Shown here in pieces: positions 37,555 through 46,064 of a DNA stretch of 64,000 bases (position 1 is its first letter; each line of letters starts with the position of its first letter). The stretch is from Paludibacter sp. (GTDB lineage: Bacteria > Bacteroidota > Bacteroidia > Bacteroidales > Paludibacteraceae), in assembly GCA_028690665.1 (NCBI GenBank), contig JAQVAV010000003.1, forward strand, positions 288,903-352,902. The letters run 5' to 3'. The notes beneath the pieces were generated by a model, which ran no database searches, was not told the DNA's origin, and saw only the letters and a list, made by a program, of their open reading frames with translations. Made by a program: the position numbers and the translations under genes.

Positions 37555-37578
37555 GTAACATTATTGGCGTAAAGTTAC
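37555..37578. promoter_or_regulatory. possible TetR-type operator
   Basis: GTAAC (37555-37559) and GTTAC (37574-37578) form a short dyad starting 7 bp upstream of the TetR start codon. Only five bases pair in each arm, so it is weak. Confidence 0.25.
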
Positions 37579-37702
37579 ATATTTTATTTATTATACAAAT
37601 TTTTGTCACCTAAATTTGCATACATTTTGAGATAATATTCCATTTTCTTTGAAATCACCTCATTAAATCTTTGAATGTTCCGGATAAAATCTGACCAAAT
37701 AT

Positions 37703-37734
37703 TATGGAATTCCGGGTTACAATTAATACATTTG
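37703..37734 (+). promoter_or_regulatory. candidate recX promoter
   Basis: TATG at 37703-37706, 20 bp, then TACATTTG at 37727-37734; the -7 element is an exact TAnnTTTG and the -33 element has one mismatch. The predicted leader to the recX start is about 18 nt. Confidence 0.5.
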
Positions 37735-37758
37735 TGAACTAAAAAATTACTTTTTACC

Positions 37759-38220
37759 ATGAAGAAACAATACACTTTCGAAGAATTACTTCATAAGGCA
37801 GCCTCCTATTGCTCTATTTCGGAACATTGCATTTCAGAAGTTGAAGAAAAATTAAATGCATGGTGCGTGGACTGCGACCAACGTGAGAAAATTATCAACA
37901 GACTTATAGAAGAAGACTTTATCAACGAAAAGCGTTATTGTGTTGCCTTTGCAAAAGACAAATTTCATTACAACAAATGGGGAAAAATTAAAATTTCATA
38001 TTCCCTGAAACAAAAAGGATTACCCGCTGAATTAATAAACTATGCGCTTAACACCATAGATGATGGCGAATATGAAGAAATGCTCAGCGTTTTACTGAAA
38101 AACAAGATAAAAACCATAAAATGGCAATACGAATTTGAAAAAATGGGAAAACTTTTCAATTTTGCACAGGGACGGGGATTTGAAAATACGGTCATTGACC
38201 GGGTTATCAGAGGATTATAA
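37759..38220 (+). CDS. recX: RecX-family regulatory protein
   Basis: Small helical protein, 153 residues, of the RecX family that modulates RecA filaments. The typical pattern of repeated three-helix units is visible: AASYCSISEHCISEVEEKLNAWCV, then IINRLIEEDFINEKRYCVAFAKDKFHYNKWGKIKISYSLKQKGLP, which is the most conserved RecX block, and a degenerate third unit. It is isolated, with its own promoter and a good terminator. recA is not nearby. Confidence 0.88.
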   Translation: MKKQYTFEELLHKAASYCSISEHCISEVEEKLNAWCVDCDQREKIINRLIEEDFINEKRYCVAFAKDKFHYNKWGKIKISYSLKQKGLPAELINYALNTIDDGEYEEMLSVLLKNKIKTIKWQYEFEKMGKLFNFAQGRGFENTVIDRVIRGL

Positions 38221-38252
38221 TTTTTTTACAAAAAAGCTACTGACCATATAAA

Positions 38253-38292
38253 ATAAAAAGGCTACAGACATAACCACCTGTGGCCTTTTTAT
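38253..38292. terminator. terminator between recX and the convergent surface-protein genes
   Basis: ATAAAAAGGCTACAG pairs with CTGTGGCCTTTTTAT with one T-G wobble. A/T tracts on both sides allow it to work in both directions. Confidence 0.82.
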
Positions 38293-38323
38293 TTATCATC
38301 CAACATGGATAAAATCTGCTCTG

Positions 38324-39178
38324 CTAAAAATGAAACATGACATAAATACCGGCATGTTGAACCGGTACCGGTACTACTGTTCCTTCAGGGACAAAACGCA
38401 ATGTCTGGACAGAAAATGCGCTTGAGCCCGGATTTACAGCAACGTCAACTTCATTGGTATCGTTACCGCTAATGTATTGTTCCGATTTTGTATAAGACTG
38501 TCCGGAATGCTGATATACGAAATTCAAGCTAATTTCACCACCAATACAGAGTTTGGGCATAATGAAATACTCAAATCCGGCAATTCCCCCTACCCCAATC
38601 TGGAACGTTGCTGGTACCGTAGTAACCGACAACGGCCTCGTGGCCAAATTTCCCATATAAGTTGAAGGGGCCTGATTGAACTCGGTCATGGGATTTCCGT
38701 ATTCATAAGAAGTCATTGTACGGGAATAGTTTGCAAACAACTGCCCCCCATAAAAGCCCCGAAGCCGTTTTTCCCCAATAAACTTCTGATAACCACCGGA
38801 CAAGAAATACTCATTTATTTTAACATTCCGAACATCGGTAACCTGTGCATTGCTTAAAGGATCTAACGCTACGGCTGCATCGTCCTGTGCATAATAAGCA
38901 TTATCAGCAGTTGCTGAATTAATATACAATATAGCACGGACTGCAGTTTTGGCATCCAAATAATATTTCCCGTAAAGGACAGGAGATGACAGGTCCAAAG
39001 AATTTGTTCCGGCAGCGCTCAACAAATTTCCTATATACGAAAAAACGGGAGAAGCATCTGCTCCGATTGCAAAATTACCTGCTTCCGGCAAATAATTTTC
39101 AGTTTTATTTTCTTCCTGAGCCTGAACCGAAATTCCGACAACAAGAAGCATTACAGTTAATATCTTAGTTATTTTCAT
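38324..39178 (-). CDS. uncharacterised outer membrane beta-barrel protein
   Basis: Signal peptide (residues 1-20, GISVQAQEENKT), then a 264-residue domain with the strand pattern of a small OmpA/opacity-type barrel: YGKYYLDAKTAVRAILYIN, EYFLSGGYQKFIGEKRLRGFYGGQLFANYSR, CIGGEISLNFVYQHSG, and a terminal Phe in GIYVMFHF. It starts 21 bp after a lipoprotein gene, so the pair is likely co-transcribed. I cannot assign a role. It lies between recX and the nif cluster but is transcribed away from nif. Confidence 0.7.
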   Translation of the reverse strand: MKITKILTVMLLVVGISVQAQEENKTENYLPEAGNFAIGADASPVFSYIGNLLSAAGTNSLDLSSPVLYGKYYLDAKTAVRAILYINSATADNAYYAQDDAAVALDPLSNAQVTDVRNVKINEYFLSGGYQKFIGEKRLRGFYGGQLFANYSRTMTSYEYGNPMTEFNQAPSTYMGNLATRPLSVTTVPATFQIGVGGIAGFEYFIMPKLCIGGEISLNFVYQHSGQSYTKSEQYISGNDTNEVDVAVNPGSSAFSVQTLRFVPEGTVVPVPVQHAGIYVMFHF

Positions 39179-39199
39179 CCTAATTTTTTTTAGTTTCCA

Positions 39200-40363
39200 T
39201 TAATAATATGCTGTTAAATTCAGCGTTACATCATCACTACCGGAATAAACAGAAGACTGATTAAAATAAGTAAACACTTTTGTTGTAGTACTTCCATTAG
39301 CTGTAACATCCAAAGCAGCTTTTATACTTAATGAAATCGTTTTTTGGGCAGGAACTTTGATTTCATACAAACCATTAGCTCCAATATTAGCAGACCCACC
39401 CCAGTTTCCGGATTCAAAATAAATTGTAGTACCAACAGGCAAGGCCTCAAGTCCCTGCTGTGTATCATTTAATTCAGCTGAAACAATACCAGAAAGAGTT
39501 ACCATATCCGGAGTTTCGGTAAGGTCAATTCCTTCACCGGCATTTAGATCATAATCTTTTGTAACACTACCAAAAATACCCGAACCTGAAATTTTATATT
39601 CAAACAGGACATTCTCGTATGCTTTTTTAGCCGGGTCTGTTTCTCCGCTATAATTCCATACACTCTTAGTATATTTAAAATCTGCAGTCCAAGTTACAGC
39701 AACTCCACTGGGAACATCGATAGAATATGTGCCATTAGTGACTGCAACTGAGTCCTGCCATGTCGAAGATTGAAAGGTTATATATGTTCCGTCCGGTACA
39801 TTTTCTTCACCTGTAGTCTGATCAGTCAGATTGGCCGTAAACTTACCAGATACATTTACCATATTATTAGACAAAGGAAGGTCTGCATCAGAATAAACAA
39901 AATCCTGAGTTTTCATTTCACCCGATTTTATACTAACCGAAACAGATGCAGATGAATATGCTTTGGTAATTTCAGCATTTTGTTCCCCGCTTTGTTGTAC
40001 CTGAGAAGCTTGAAAAGGAAAAGGTGTCATAATCACGGACACACCATTTGCGTCAGCAGGTACGACTATCGAATAGGTTCCATCCGCTGCTACGGAAACA
40101 GTATCAGCCCACTTTCCATTTGTAGCTGCCGGATTGAGATCACTGTAAAAGACCTCAACCAACAATTTCGTTCCTTCAGGTACCACTTCGTTTCCATAAG
40201 TCTGAAGGTTCATTTCTGCAGTAACATAACCAGAAATAGTAGCTTTCGCCCCGGATAATGTTGTATCGACTGTCAGAGGTGTTGAAACCACAGCATCCTC
40301 ACAACTAACAAAACCTGTTATAGCTATAATTGCCATAACCAATAGATAACATAGTTTTTTCAT
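39200..40363 (-). CDS. uncharacterised three-repeat lipoprotein
   Basis: N-terminal signal with lipobox ITGFVSC: Cys21 would be lipidated. The following residues EDAV are acidic, a feature of Bacteroidota surface-export signals. The body contains three repeats of about 100-120 residues, each opening with S-G-x-V/F-x-A-x-L/M and containing PxGTxIxF, then a GxYxIxVP strand: VSGKFTANLTDQTTGEENVPDG, LSGIVSAELNDTQQGLEALPVG and the first repeat SGYVTAEMNLQTYGNEVVPEG. The repeats look like beta-sandwich domains. 387 residues. Promoter-like TATATTTG on the minus strand at 40427-40420. Function unknown. Confidence 0.72.
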   Translation of the reverse strand: MKKLCYLLVMAIIAITGFVSCEDAVVSTPLTVDTTLSGAKATISGYVTAEMNLQTYGNEVVPEGTKLLVEVFYSDLNPAATNGKWADTVSVAADGTYSIVVPADANGVSVIMTPFPFQASQVQQSGEQNAEITKAYSSASVSVSIKSGEMKTQDFVYSDADLPLSNNMVNVSGKFTANLTDQTTGEENVPDGTYITFQSSTWQDSVAVTNGTYSIDVPSGVAVTWTADFKYTKSVWNYSGETDPAKKAYENVLFEYKISGSGIFGSVTKDYDLNAGEGIDLTETPDMVTLSGIVSAELNDTQQGLEALPVGTTIYFESGNWGGSANIGANGLYEIKVPAQKTISLSIKAALDVTANGSTTTKVFTYFNQSSVYSGSDDVTLNLTAYY

Positions 40364-40419
40364 AAAAGATAAATTTTAAAAATAAATTCAGTAAAAATTT
40401 AATACAGAAAATTTTCGTG

Positions 40420-40427
40420 CAAATATA
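40420..40427 (-). promoter_or_regulatory. candidate -7 element for the lipoprotein gene
   Basis: Minus strand TATATTTG fits TAnnTTTG; the leader to the start codon would be about 50 nt. No matching -33 element at the right distance. Confidence 0.4.
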
Positions 40428-40774
40428 TAAACAAGCTTTCAAATAGAAAATAATTTATAAAATATTTCTAAAAATAAATTCATAATACATCCAACAAAAA
40501 ATATAATAAACTAATAACAAACAATATAGCAAAACAATATTGACTATTATAAATATCGACAAAACAACAATTATTATATTTATGTGGTTAGACTAAAATT
40601 ACTATCCATAATTAAGCTAACAACACAAATTCTTGGAATATAATTCTAATTACATTTACAATCAATCTAATATTTATCCATAAACAGATAGCAGCAACAC
40701 GACAAATAGAAAACGATAGCAACAATACACCATTCATACTTCTATAAAAATACCTACAATTATGTATTTTTTTC

Positions 40775-40790
40775 TGTTTTATAACATAAT
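40775..40790 (+). promoter_or_regulatory. putative nif regulator site, upstream copy
   Basis: TGTTTTATAACATAAT, containing TGT-N6-ACA. It is the exact reverse complement of the 16 bp at 40909-40924. Centre-to-centre distance of the TGT-N6-ACA cores is about 138 bp, close to 13 turns of B-DNA. Confidence 0.45.
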
Positions 40791-40908
40791 TTCATACATT
40801 TTGGTAGTTTACTCATACCATACATCTCTCTGTATTTTAACTAAAAATAGCTAATTCTCAAAAAAACAAATATTTTTTATCACTGATTTACTGCGACTTA
40901 TATTTCAC

Positions 40909-40924
40909 ATTATGTTATAAAACA
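40909..40924 (-). promoter_or_regulatory. putative nif regulator site, downstream copy
   Basis: ATTATGTTATAAAACA, perfect inverted copy of 40775-40790 and containing TGTTATAAAACA. It ends 17 bp before the sigma-54-like element. A related perfect palindrome TGTTATATAACA lies upstream of the xylose regulator gene at 56244. Confidence 0.45.
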
Positions 40925-40940
40925 CATTTTAATTCGTTAA

Positions 40941-40956
40941 TGGCACAAAAAATGAC
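40941..40956 (+). promoter_or_regulatory. sigma-54-like promoter element upstream of nifH
   Basis: TGGCAC-AAAAA-ATGAC resembles the -24/-12 consensus TGGCAC-N5-TTGCW. The -24 part is perfect; the -12 part has GA for the invariant GC and A for the first T. The GG-N10-GA spacing is exact, and a start about 12 nt downstream would leave a nifH leader near 50 nt. Confidence 0.35.
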
Positions 40957-40982
40957 AAATGGAAGTCAGGTTTGAAATTTAA

Positions 40983-41843
<861 letters not shown>

Positions 41844-41856
41844 TAAAATGACTACA

Positions 41857-41896
41857 AACAACAGACGACAAGCTATAGTAGCGGTCGTCCGTTGTT
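41857..41896 (+). promoter_or_regulatory. hairpin between nifH and nifI1
   Basis: Arms AACAACAGACGAC (41857-41869) and GTCGTCCGTTGTT (41884-41896) pair over 13 positions with one mismatch around a 14-nt loop. There is no T-run after it, so it is more likely an mRNA-stabilising or processing element than a terminator. Confidence 0.7.
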
Positions 41897-41934
41897 AATC
41901 AAAAAATCATAACTCACCTCTAAAAAGAAAGAAT

Positions 41935-42258
41935 ATGTATTTACTAAGAGCTATAGTACGTCCTGAAAAATCTGCAATAGTAATGAAGGCACTGTTTGAT
42001 GCCGGCTTTCCAGCAGTAACAAAATTATCCGTTTTTGGTCGTGGTAAACAACGCGGTATCAAAGTTGGAAATGTAACTTACGATGAACTCCCAAAAGATC
42101 TTTTAATGATCGTAATTCCTGAAAAAGATAAAGATTTCGTCATCGAAACTATCATGTTGTCAGCCCGTTCCGGAGAAAAAGGTCAGTTTGGTGACGGTAA
42201 AATCTTCGTAACTCCGGTTGAAGAAAGCTACACTATTTCAAGTGGCAAAAAGGATTAG
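41935..42258 (+). CDS. nifI1: nitrogen regulatory PII-like protein NifI1
   Basis: GlnB-family trimeric sensor that in anaerobic diazotrophs and methanogens controls nitrogenase activity by binding NifDK in response to 2-oxoglutarate. 107 residues. The PII fold is visible: MYLLRAIVRPEKSAIVMKALFDAGFPAVTKLSVFGRGKQRG, a T-loop that is short and different from GlnB (IKVGNVTYDELPKD), and the C-terminal GDGKIFVTPVEESYTI block. No Tyr51-type uridylylation site is evident. It lies between nifH and nifI2, the canonical position. Confidence 0.94.
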   Translation: MYLLRAIVRPEKSAIVMKALFDAGFPAVTKLSVFGRGKQRGIKVGNVTYDELPKDLLMIVIPEKDKDFVIETIMLSARSGEKGQFGDGKIFVTPVEESYTISSGKKD

Positions 42259-42261
42259 AAC

Positions 42262-42346
42262 TACCCCACCCCCTAACGGGGAGTAAAAGTAGTTATTATC
42301 AACAAATTATTAAATAATTCCTTATTCCCCTTCAGGGGCTAGGGGT
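42262..42346. repeat. CCCC/GGGG inverted repeat between nifI1 and nifI2
   Basis: The left arm (TACCCCACCCCCTAACGGGGAGT, 42262-42284) is an imperfect reverse complement of the right arm (ATTCCCCTTCAGGGGCTAGGGGTA, 42324-42347). Each arm contains its own small hairpin. The right arm belongs to the same family as two copies at 50231-50301. Confidence 0.65.
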
Positions 42347-42361
42347 AATATATTTTAGTTT

Positions 42362-42706
42362 ATGAAATTAATATTAGCAATGATACGTATCGACAAAATG
42401 ACTGCAACCAAAGCAGCTCTTTCCGATGCAGGATTGCCATCGTTCACAGCCATGCCGGTGTTAGGTCGTGGAAAAGGACATGGAGAAATGCCGAAAGAAG
42501 CCGAGCTTATAATGGAAATGCCCCGTTTGAAGTCGAAACGAATGATAACATTAGTTGTTACCGACGAGAAGAAAGATTTAGCTGTGGAAACTATCCTCAA
42601 AATCAATCAGACCGGAAAAAGCGGTGACGGAAAAATATTTGTGATACCAACAGCCGATTCGATAACTGTACGTACAGGTGAAACCGGCGACAGCACATTA
42701 GACTAA
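42362..42706 (+). CDS. nifI2: nitrogen regulatory PII-like protein NifI2
   Basis: Second PII-like partner of the NifI pair; NifI1 and NifI2 form a mixed complex that inhibits dinitrogenase when 2-oxoglutarate is low. 114 residues. N-terminal MKLILAMIRIDKMTATKAAL, GRGKGHGEMPKEAE at the T-loop entry, KRMITLVVTDEKKDLAVETILKINQTG, and SGDGKIFVIPTADSITVRTGE at the C-terminus fit the family. The T-loop segment is short for NifI2. The stop codon TAA overlaps the Shine-Dalgarno of nifD. Confidence 0.92.
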   Translation: MKLILAMIRIDKMTATKAALSDAGLPSFTAMPVLGRGKGHGEMPKEAELIMEMPRLKSKRMITLVVTDEKKDLAVETILKINQTGKSGDGKIFVIPTADSITVRTGETGDSTLD

Positions 42707-42711
42707 GGAGG
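42705..42711 (+). promoter_or_regulatory. perfect Shine-Dalgarno before nifD
   Basis: AAGGAGG, 9 nt before the nifD ATG and overlapping the nifI2 stop. Other genes in the window mostly lack such a site, as is usual in Bacteroidota. Confidence 0.7.
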
Positions 42712-42720
42712 AAACAATTT

Positions 42721-44352
42721 ATGGCAAATTTAATAGAAGATTTAAAATTAGATGAATTCAAGGAAGAGGTATTAAAAGCTTACCCGAAAAAAGTAGCCCG
42801 CAAAAGAGCTAAATCAATCGTGGTAAACGACCCCGATGCCATTCCTGTGATTCAGGCTAATGTCCGGACAATTCCGGGAATTATTACACAACGCGGTTGT
42901 ACTTATGCCGGTTGTAAAGGTGTGGTACTTGGTCCTACAAGAGACATCGTAAACTTAACCCACGGACCAATCGGATGCGGATTCTACTCATGGCTTACTC
43001 GTCGTAACCAAACGCGTCCGGCAACAGCTGATGCTCCCAATTACATGACCTACTGTTTTTCAACAGATATGCAGGATTCAAACATTGTATTCGGCGGTGA
43101 AGAAAAACTGAAACAAGCTATCCGTGAAGCTCACGAATTGTTTCATCCTAAAGGAATCGCGATTTTTTCAACTTGCCCAGTAGGTTTGATCGGAGATGAC
43201 GTTCACCGCGTTGCCCGCCACATGAAAGAAGAATTTCCAGATTGTAACATTTTTGGGTTTTCCTGCGAAGGTTACCGTGGAGTATCCCAGTCAGCCGGTC
43301 ACCACATTGCCAACAACGGTTTGTACAAAAATCTGATCGGTCGCAACGACAACTACAAACGTAAATACAAATACGCAGTGAACGTATTGGGTGAATATAA
43401 TATTGGTGGTGATGCTTTTGTAATCGAAGAACTATTTGACAAAATAGGTGTAGACTTAATTGCTACCATGTCCGGTAACTCAACACTCGAACAATTTGAA
43501 TCAGCTCATACAGCAGACTTCAGTTTGGTTATGTGTCACCGTTCTATCAACTACGTAGCAGAAATGCTTGAAACTTCATTCGGTATTCCTTGGGCAAAGG
43601 CCAACTTTATCGGAGCAGAAGCCACAGCAAAAACACTTCGTAAAGTAGGTGAATACTTCGGAGACCAGGAACTAATCGATCGTATCGAAAAAGTAATTGA
43701 AGAAGAAATGGTTCCGGTAAAAGCAGCTGCTGAAAAAGCCCGCAAAAAAACGGAAGGTAAAACAGCCATGTTGTTTGTAGGTGGTTCACGTGCTCACCAC
43801 TATCAGGAACTTTTCAGCGAATTAGGCATGGAAACTTTGACAGCAGGTTACGAATTCGGTCACCGCGACGACTACGAAGGACGCCGAGTAATCCCAACCA
43901 TTCAGGTTGATGCCGATAGCCGTAACATTGAAGAAATCACGGTTCATCCGGATCCAACTCGTTTCAAACCGCGTAAAACCGAAGAAGAACTTAAACAACT
44001 GAAAGAAGCTTTCGATATTGAGTTTAACGAATATAAAGGTTTGATGCACGATATGAAAAAAGGTACTTTGGCTATCGATGACCTCAGCCATTACGAAATG
44101 GAAAAACTCATCGAAATGTACAAACCTGATATTTTCTGTGCAGGCGTTAAAGAAAAATATGTAGTTCAAAAAATGGGTATTCCGTTAAAACAGCTGCACA
44201 ACTACGATAGTGGAGGACCTTATGCCGGATTTGCAGGTGCAGCTAACTTCTACAGAGATATCGAAATGATTTCCTGCAGTACTATCTTCAAACAAATGAA
44301 GGCTCCCTGGGAACGTGAAGAATACGTTGAAGCGGAATATGTATTTAATTAA
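42721..44352 (+). CDS. nifD: nitrogenase MoFe protein alpha chain
   Basis: Alpha subunit of dinitrogenase, which holds FeMo-co and half of the P-cluster. P-cluster Cys are 60 (QRGCTYAGCKG), 86 (HGPIGCGFYSW) and 152 (STCPVGLIGDD). FeMo-co ligands are Cys272 (LVMCHRSINYV) and His493 (PLKQLHNYDSGGPYAG). At 543 residues it is about 50 longer than Azotobacter NifD, because of an insertion of Glu/Lys-rich sequence at about 415-460 (DPTRFKPRKTEEELKQL...), a feature of the anaerobe-type (cluster III) enzymes. Ligand set is that of the molybdenum enzyme. Confidence 0.97.
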   Translation: MANLIEDLKLDEFKEEVLKAYPKKVARKRAKSIVVNDPDAIPVIQANVRTIPGIITQRGCTYAGCKGVVLGPTRDIVNLTHGPIGCGFYSWLTRRNQTRPATADAPNYMTYCFSTDMQDSNIVFGGEEKLKQAIREAHELFHPKGIAIFSTCPVGLIGDDVHRVARHMKEEFPDCNIFGFSCEGYRGVSQSAGHHIANNGLYKNLIGRNDNYKRKYKYAVNVLGEYNIGGDAFVIEELFDKIGVDLIATMSGNSTLEQFESAHTADFSLVMCHRSINYVAEMLETSFGIPWAKANFIGAEATAKTLRKVGEYFGDQELIDRIEKVIEEEMVPVKAAAEKARKKTEGKTAMLFVGGSRAHHYQELFSELGMETLTAGYEFGHRDDYEGRRVIPTIQVDADSRNIEEITVHPDPTRFKPRKTEEELKQLKEAFDIEFNEYKGLMHDMKKGTLAIDDLSHYEMEKLIEMYKPDIFCAGVKEKYVVQKMGIPLKQLHNYDSGGPYAGFAGAANFYRDIEMISCSTIFKQMKAPWEREEYVEAEYVFN

Positions 44353-44440
44353 TGCATAATTGAAAACGCAAAATTCATAATAAAATATGAATTCGCAAGT
44401 CATTATGAATTATCAATTTTCAACTAAAAACTAAAGAATT
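44353..44440 (+). other. nifD-nifK spacer with degenerate inverted repeats
   Basis: The 88-bp gap contains AAATTCATA / TATGAATT arms around ATAAAA and a second partial repeat (TCATTATGAATTATCAATTTTCAACT). There is no T-run, and nifK follows directly, so this is more likely a repeat or processing site than a terminator. Confidence 0.5.
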
Positions 44441-45820
44441 ATGTTACTCAGACATACAACAGCAAAAGAAATAGACAGAAAGGCTTTGACCATTAATCCG
44501 GCAAAGACCTGTCAGCCGATTGGCGCCATGTATGCGGCGCTGGGTTTCCACGGATGCCTGCCTCACAGCCATGGTTCACAGGGTTGCTGTGCATACCACC
44601 GGAGCGCCCTTTCACGCCACTTCCGCGAACCAATTATGGCCGGTACCAGTTCATTTTCAGAAGGTTCTTCTGTATTTGGCGGACAAGCCAACTTAGTTCA
44701 GGCAATCGATACGATGTTCACAGTTTACAATCCTGAAGTGATTGCAGTTCATACTACCTGTTTGTCAGAAACTATCGGTGACGACATGCTGGCCATTATA
44801 TCAAAAGCAGATGAAGATGGTTGTATTCCAAAAGGGAAATCAGTAATTTACTGTAATACTCCAAGTTACGTAGGAACACATGTTACAGGTTATTCCAATA
44901 TGGTAACTTCGTTTGTAAAGAACTTTGCAACTGCAACTCCTAAAAAACGTAACGTTATCAACCTTGTAGCAGGTTGGATGGAACCTTCGGACATGGCTGA
45001 AATCAAACGCTTGGCTAAAGTTATGGAAGCTCGCACCTTAATGTTCCCTGATATGACAGGCGTTTTGGATGCCCCGCTCGACGGACATTACAAAATGTAT
45101 CCTAAAGGAGGAACAACCCTTGAAGAAATGAAGTTAAGCGGCGACAGCAAGTTCACCATCGGACTTGGCCCTATGACAACCGAAGCTGCCTGTATCCAAA
45201 TGGACAATAAATGCAAAGTTAAATTCGAAGTAATCGACATTCCAATCGGATTTAAAGCTACTGACCGGTTTCTTATGTCGTTAAGCCGTCATGCCAACGT
45301 TCCAATTCCTGAAGAATTAAGTGACGAACGTGGACAATTAATCGACTTAATTTCCGACAGTGCAAGACATCTTTATGGAAAACGTGTTGCTTTGTGGGGT
45401 GATCCAGACACATTAGTTCCTCTGACAGAATTCTTGGTAAGCATGGATATGAAACCTGTATATATTGTTTCAGGAACTGCAAGCAAATACTTTGATGAAA
45501 AGATGCCGGTAATTTTAAAAGATATTCCGGAAGCCAAATTTATGTGTGGCGAACGTGCTGACATGTTCCGTATGCACCAATGGATTAAACAGGAAGGTGT
45601 TGATCTGCTGATTGGTAATACTTACGGAAAATATATTGCACGTGATGAAGATACTCCTTTCGTTCGTTTCGGGTTCCCGATTGCTGACCGTCCAGGTCAC
45701 AACTACTTCCCGAAAACCGGTTATAAAGGAGCAGCCAATCTGTTAACACAAATGGTAGATGCAATGCTCGATAAGTTTGACAGAGTATGCGATGAAGAAA
45801 AAGTAGAATTCCAGATGTAA
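44441..45820 (+). CDS. nifK: nitrogenase MoFe protein beta chain
   Basis: Beta subunit of dinitrogenase, completing the P-cluster. Cluster Cys are 24 (NPAKTCQPIGAMYAALGF), 49 (HGSQGCCAYH) and 107 (TTCLSETIGDD). 459 residues: it lacks the roughly 50-residue N-terminal extension of Azotobacter NifK, as in clostridial and other anaerobe-type enzymes. Downstream a 244-bp gap separates it from nifE. The conserved GDPDTLVPLTEFL and GNTYGKYIARDEDTPFVRFGFPI blocks are present. Confidence 0.97.
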   Translation: MLLRHTTAKEIDRKALTINPAKTCQPIGAMYAALGFHGCLPHSHGSQGCCAYHRSALSRHFREPIMAGTSSFSEGSSVFGGQANLVQAIDTMFTVYNPEVIAVHTTCLSETIGDDMLAIISKADEDGCIPKGKSVIYCNTPSYVGTHVTGYSNMVTSFVKNFATATPKKRNVINLVAGWMEPSDMAEIKRLAKVMEARTLMFPDMTGVLDAPLDGHYKMYPKGGTTLEEMKLSGDSKFTIGLGPMTTEAACIQMDNKCKVKFEVIDIPIGFKATDRFLMSLSRHANVPIPEELSDERGQLIDLISDSARHLYGKRVALWGDPDTLVPLTEFLVSMDMKPVYIVSGTASKYFDEKMPVILKDIPEAKFMCGERADMFRMHQWIKQEGVDLLIGNTYGKYIARDEDTPFVRFGFPIADRPGHNYFPKTGYKGAANLLTQMVDAMLDKFDRVCDEEKVEFQM

Positions 45821-46064
45821 TTCTGAATTTTATTTCAAACGACAACTTACAATTCATACTTGTAAATTCCCCGAAAAAGTGGAGATGGCAAACCTTTTTT
45901 CCATGCACAAAGAGATTTAAAGATTCAATTTCTGCTTCAATTTTTTCAATAAATTTTAGTGCTATTAATCCGGGTTTGTCATTTCTGCTTTTTCACTTTA
46001 TATCTCTCTATTGAATAAGAGAATTCAGTAAAACTATTTTTCACGTAATTTAAAACGAATAATT
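45821..46064 (+). other. nifK-nifE spacer
   Basis: This 244-bp AT-rich gap is the largest inside the nif gene run. A TATTTTTC lies 31 bp before nifE, one base from TAnnTTTG, but without a -33 partner. No coding frame or clear terminator was seen, so a weak internal promoter is possible but unproven. Confidence 0.45.

Noticed and set aside
37555..37578. TetR operator as a firm call
   Set aside because: Only five paired bases per arm; kept as a low-confidence feature instead of a finding.
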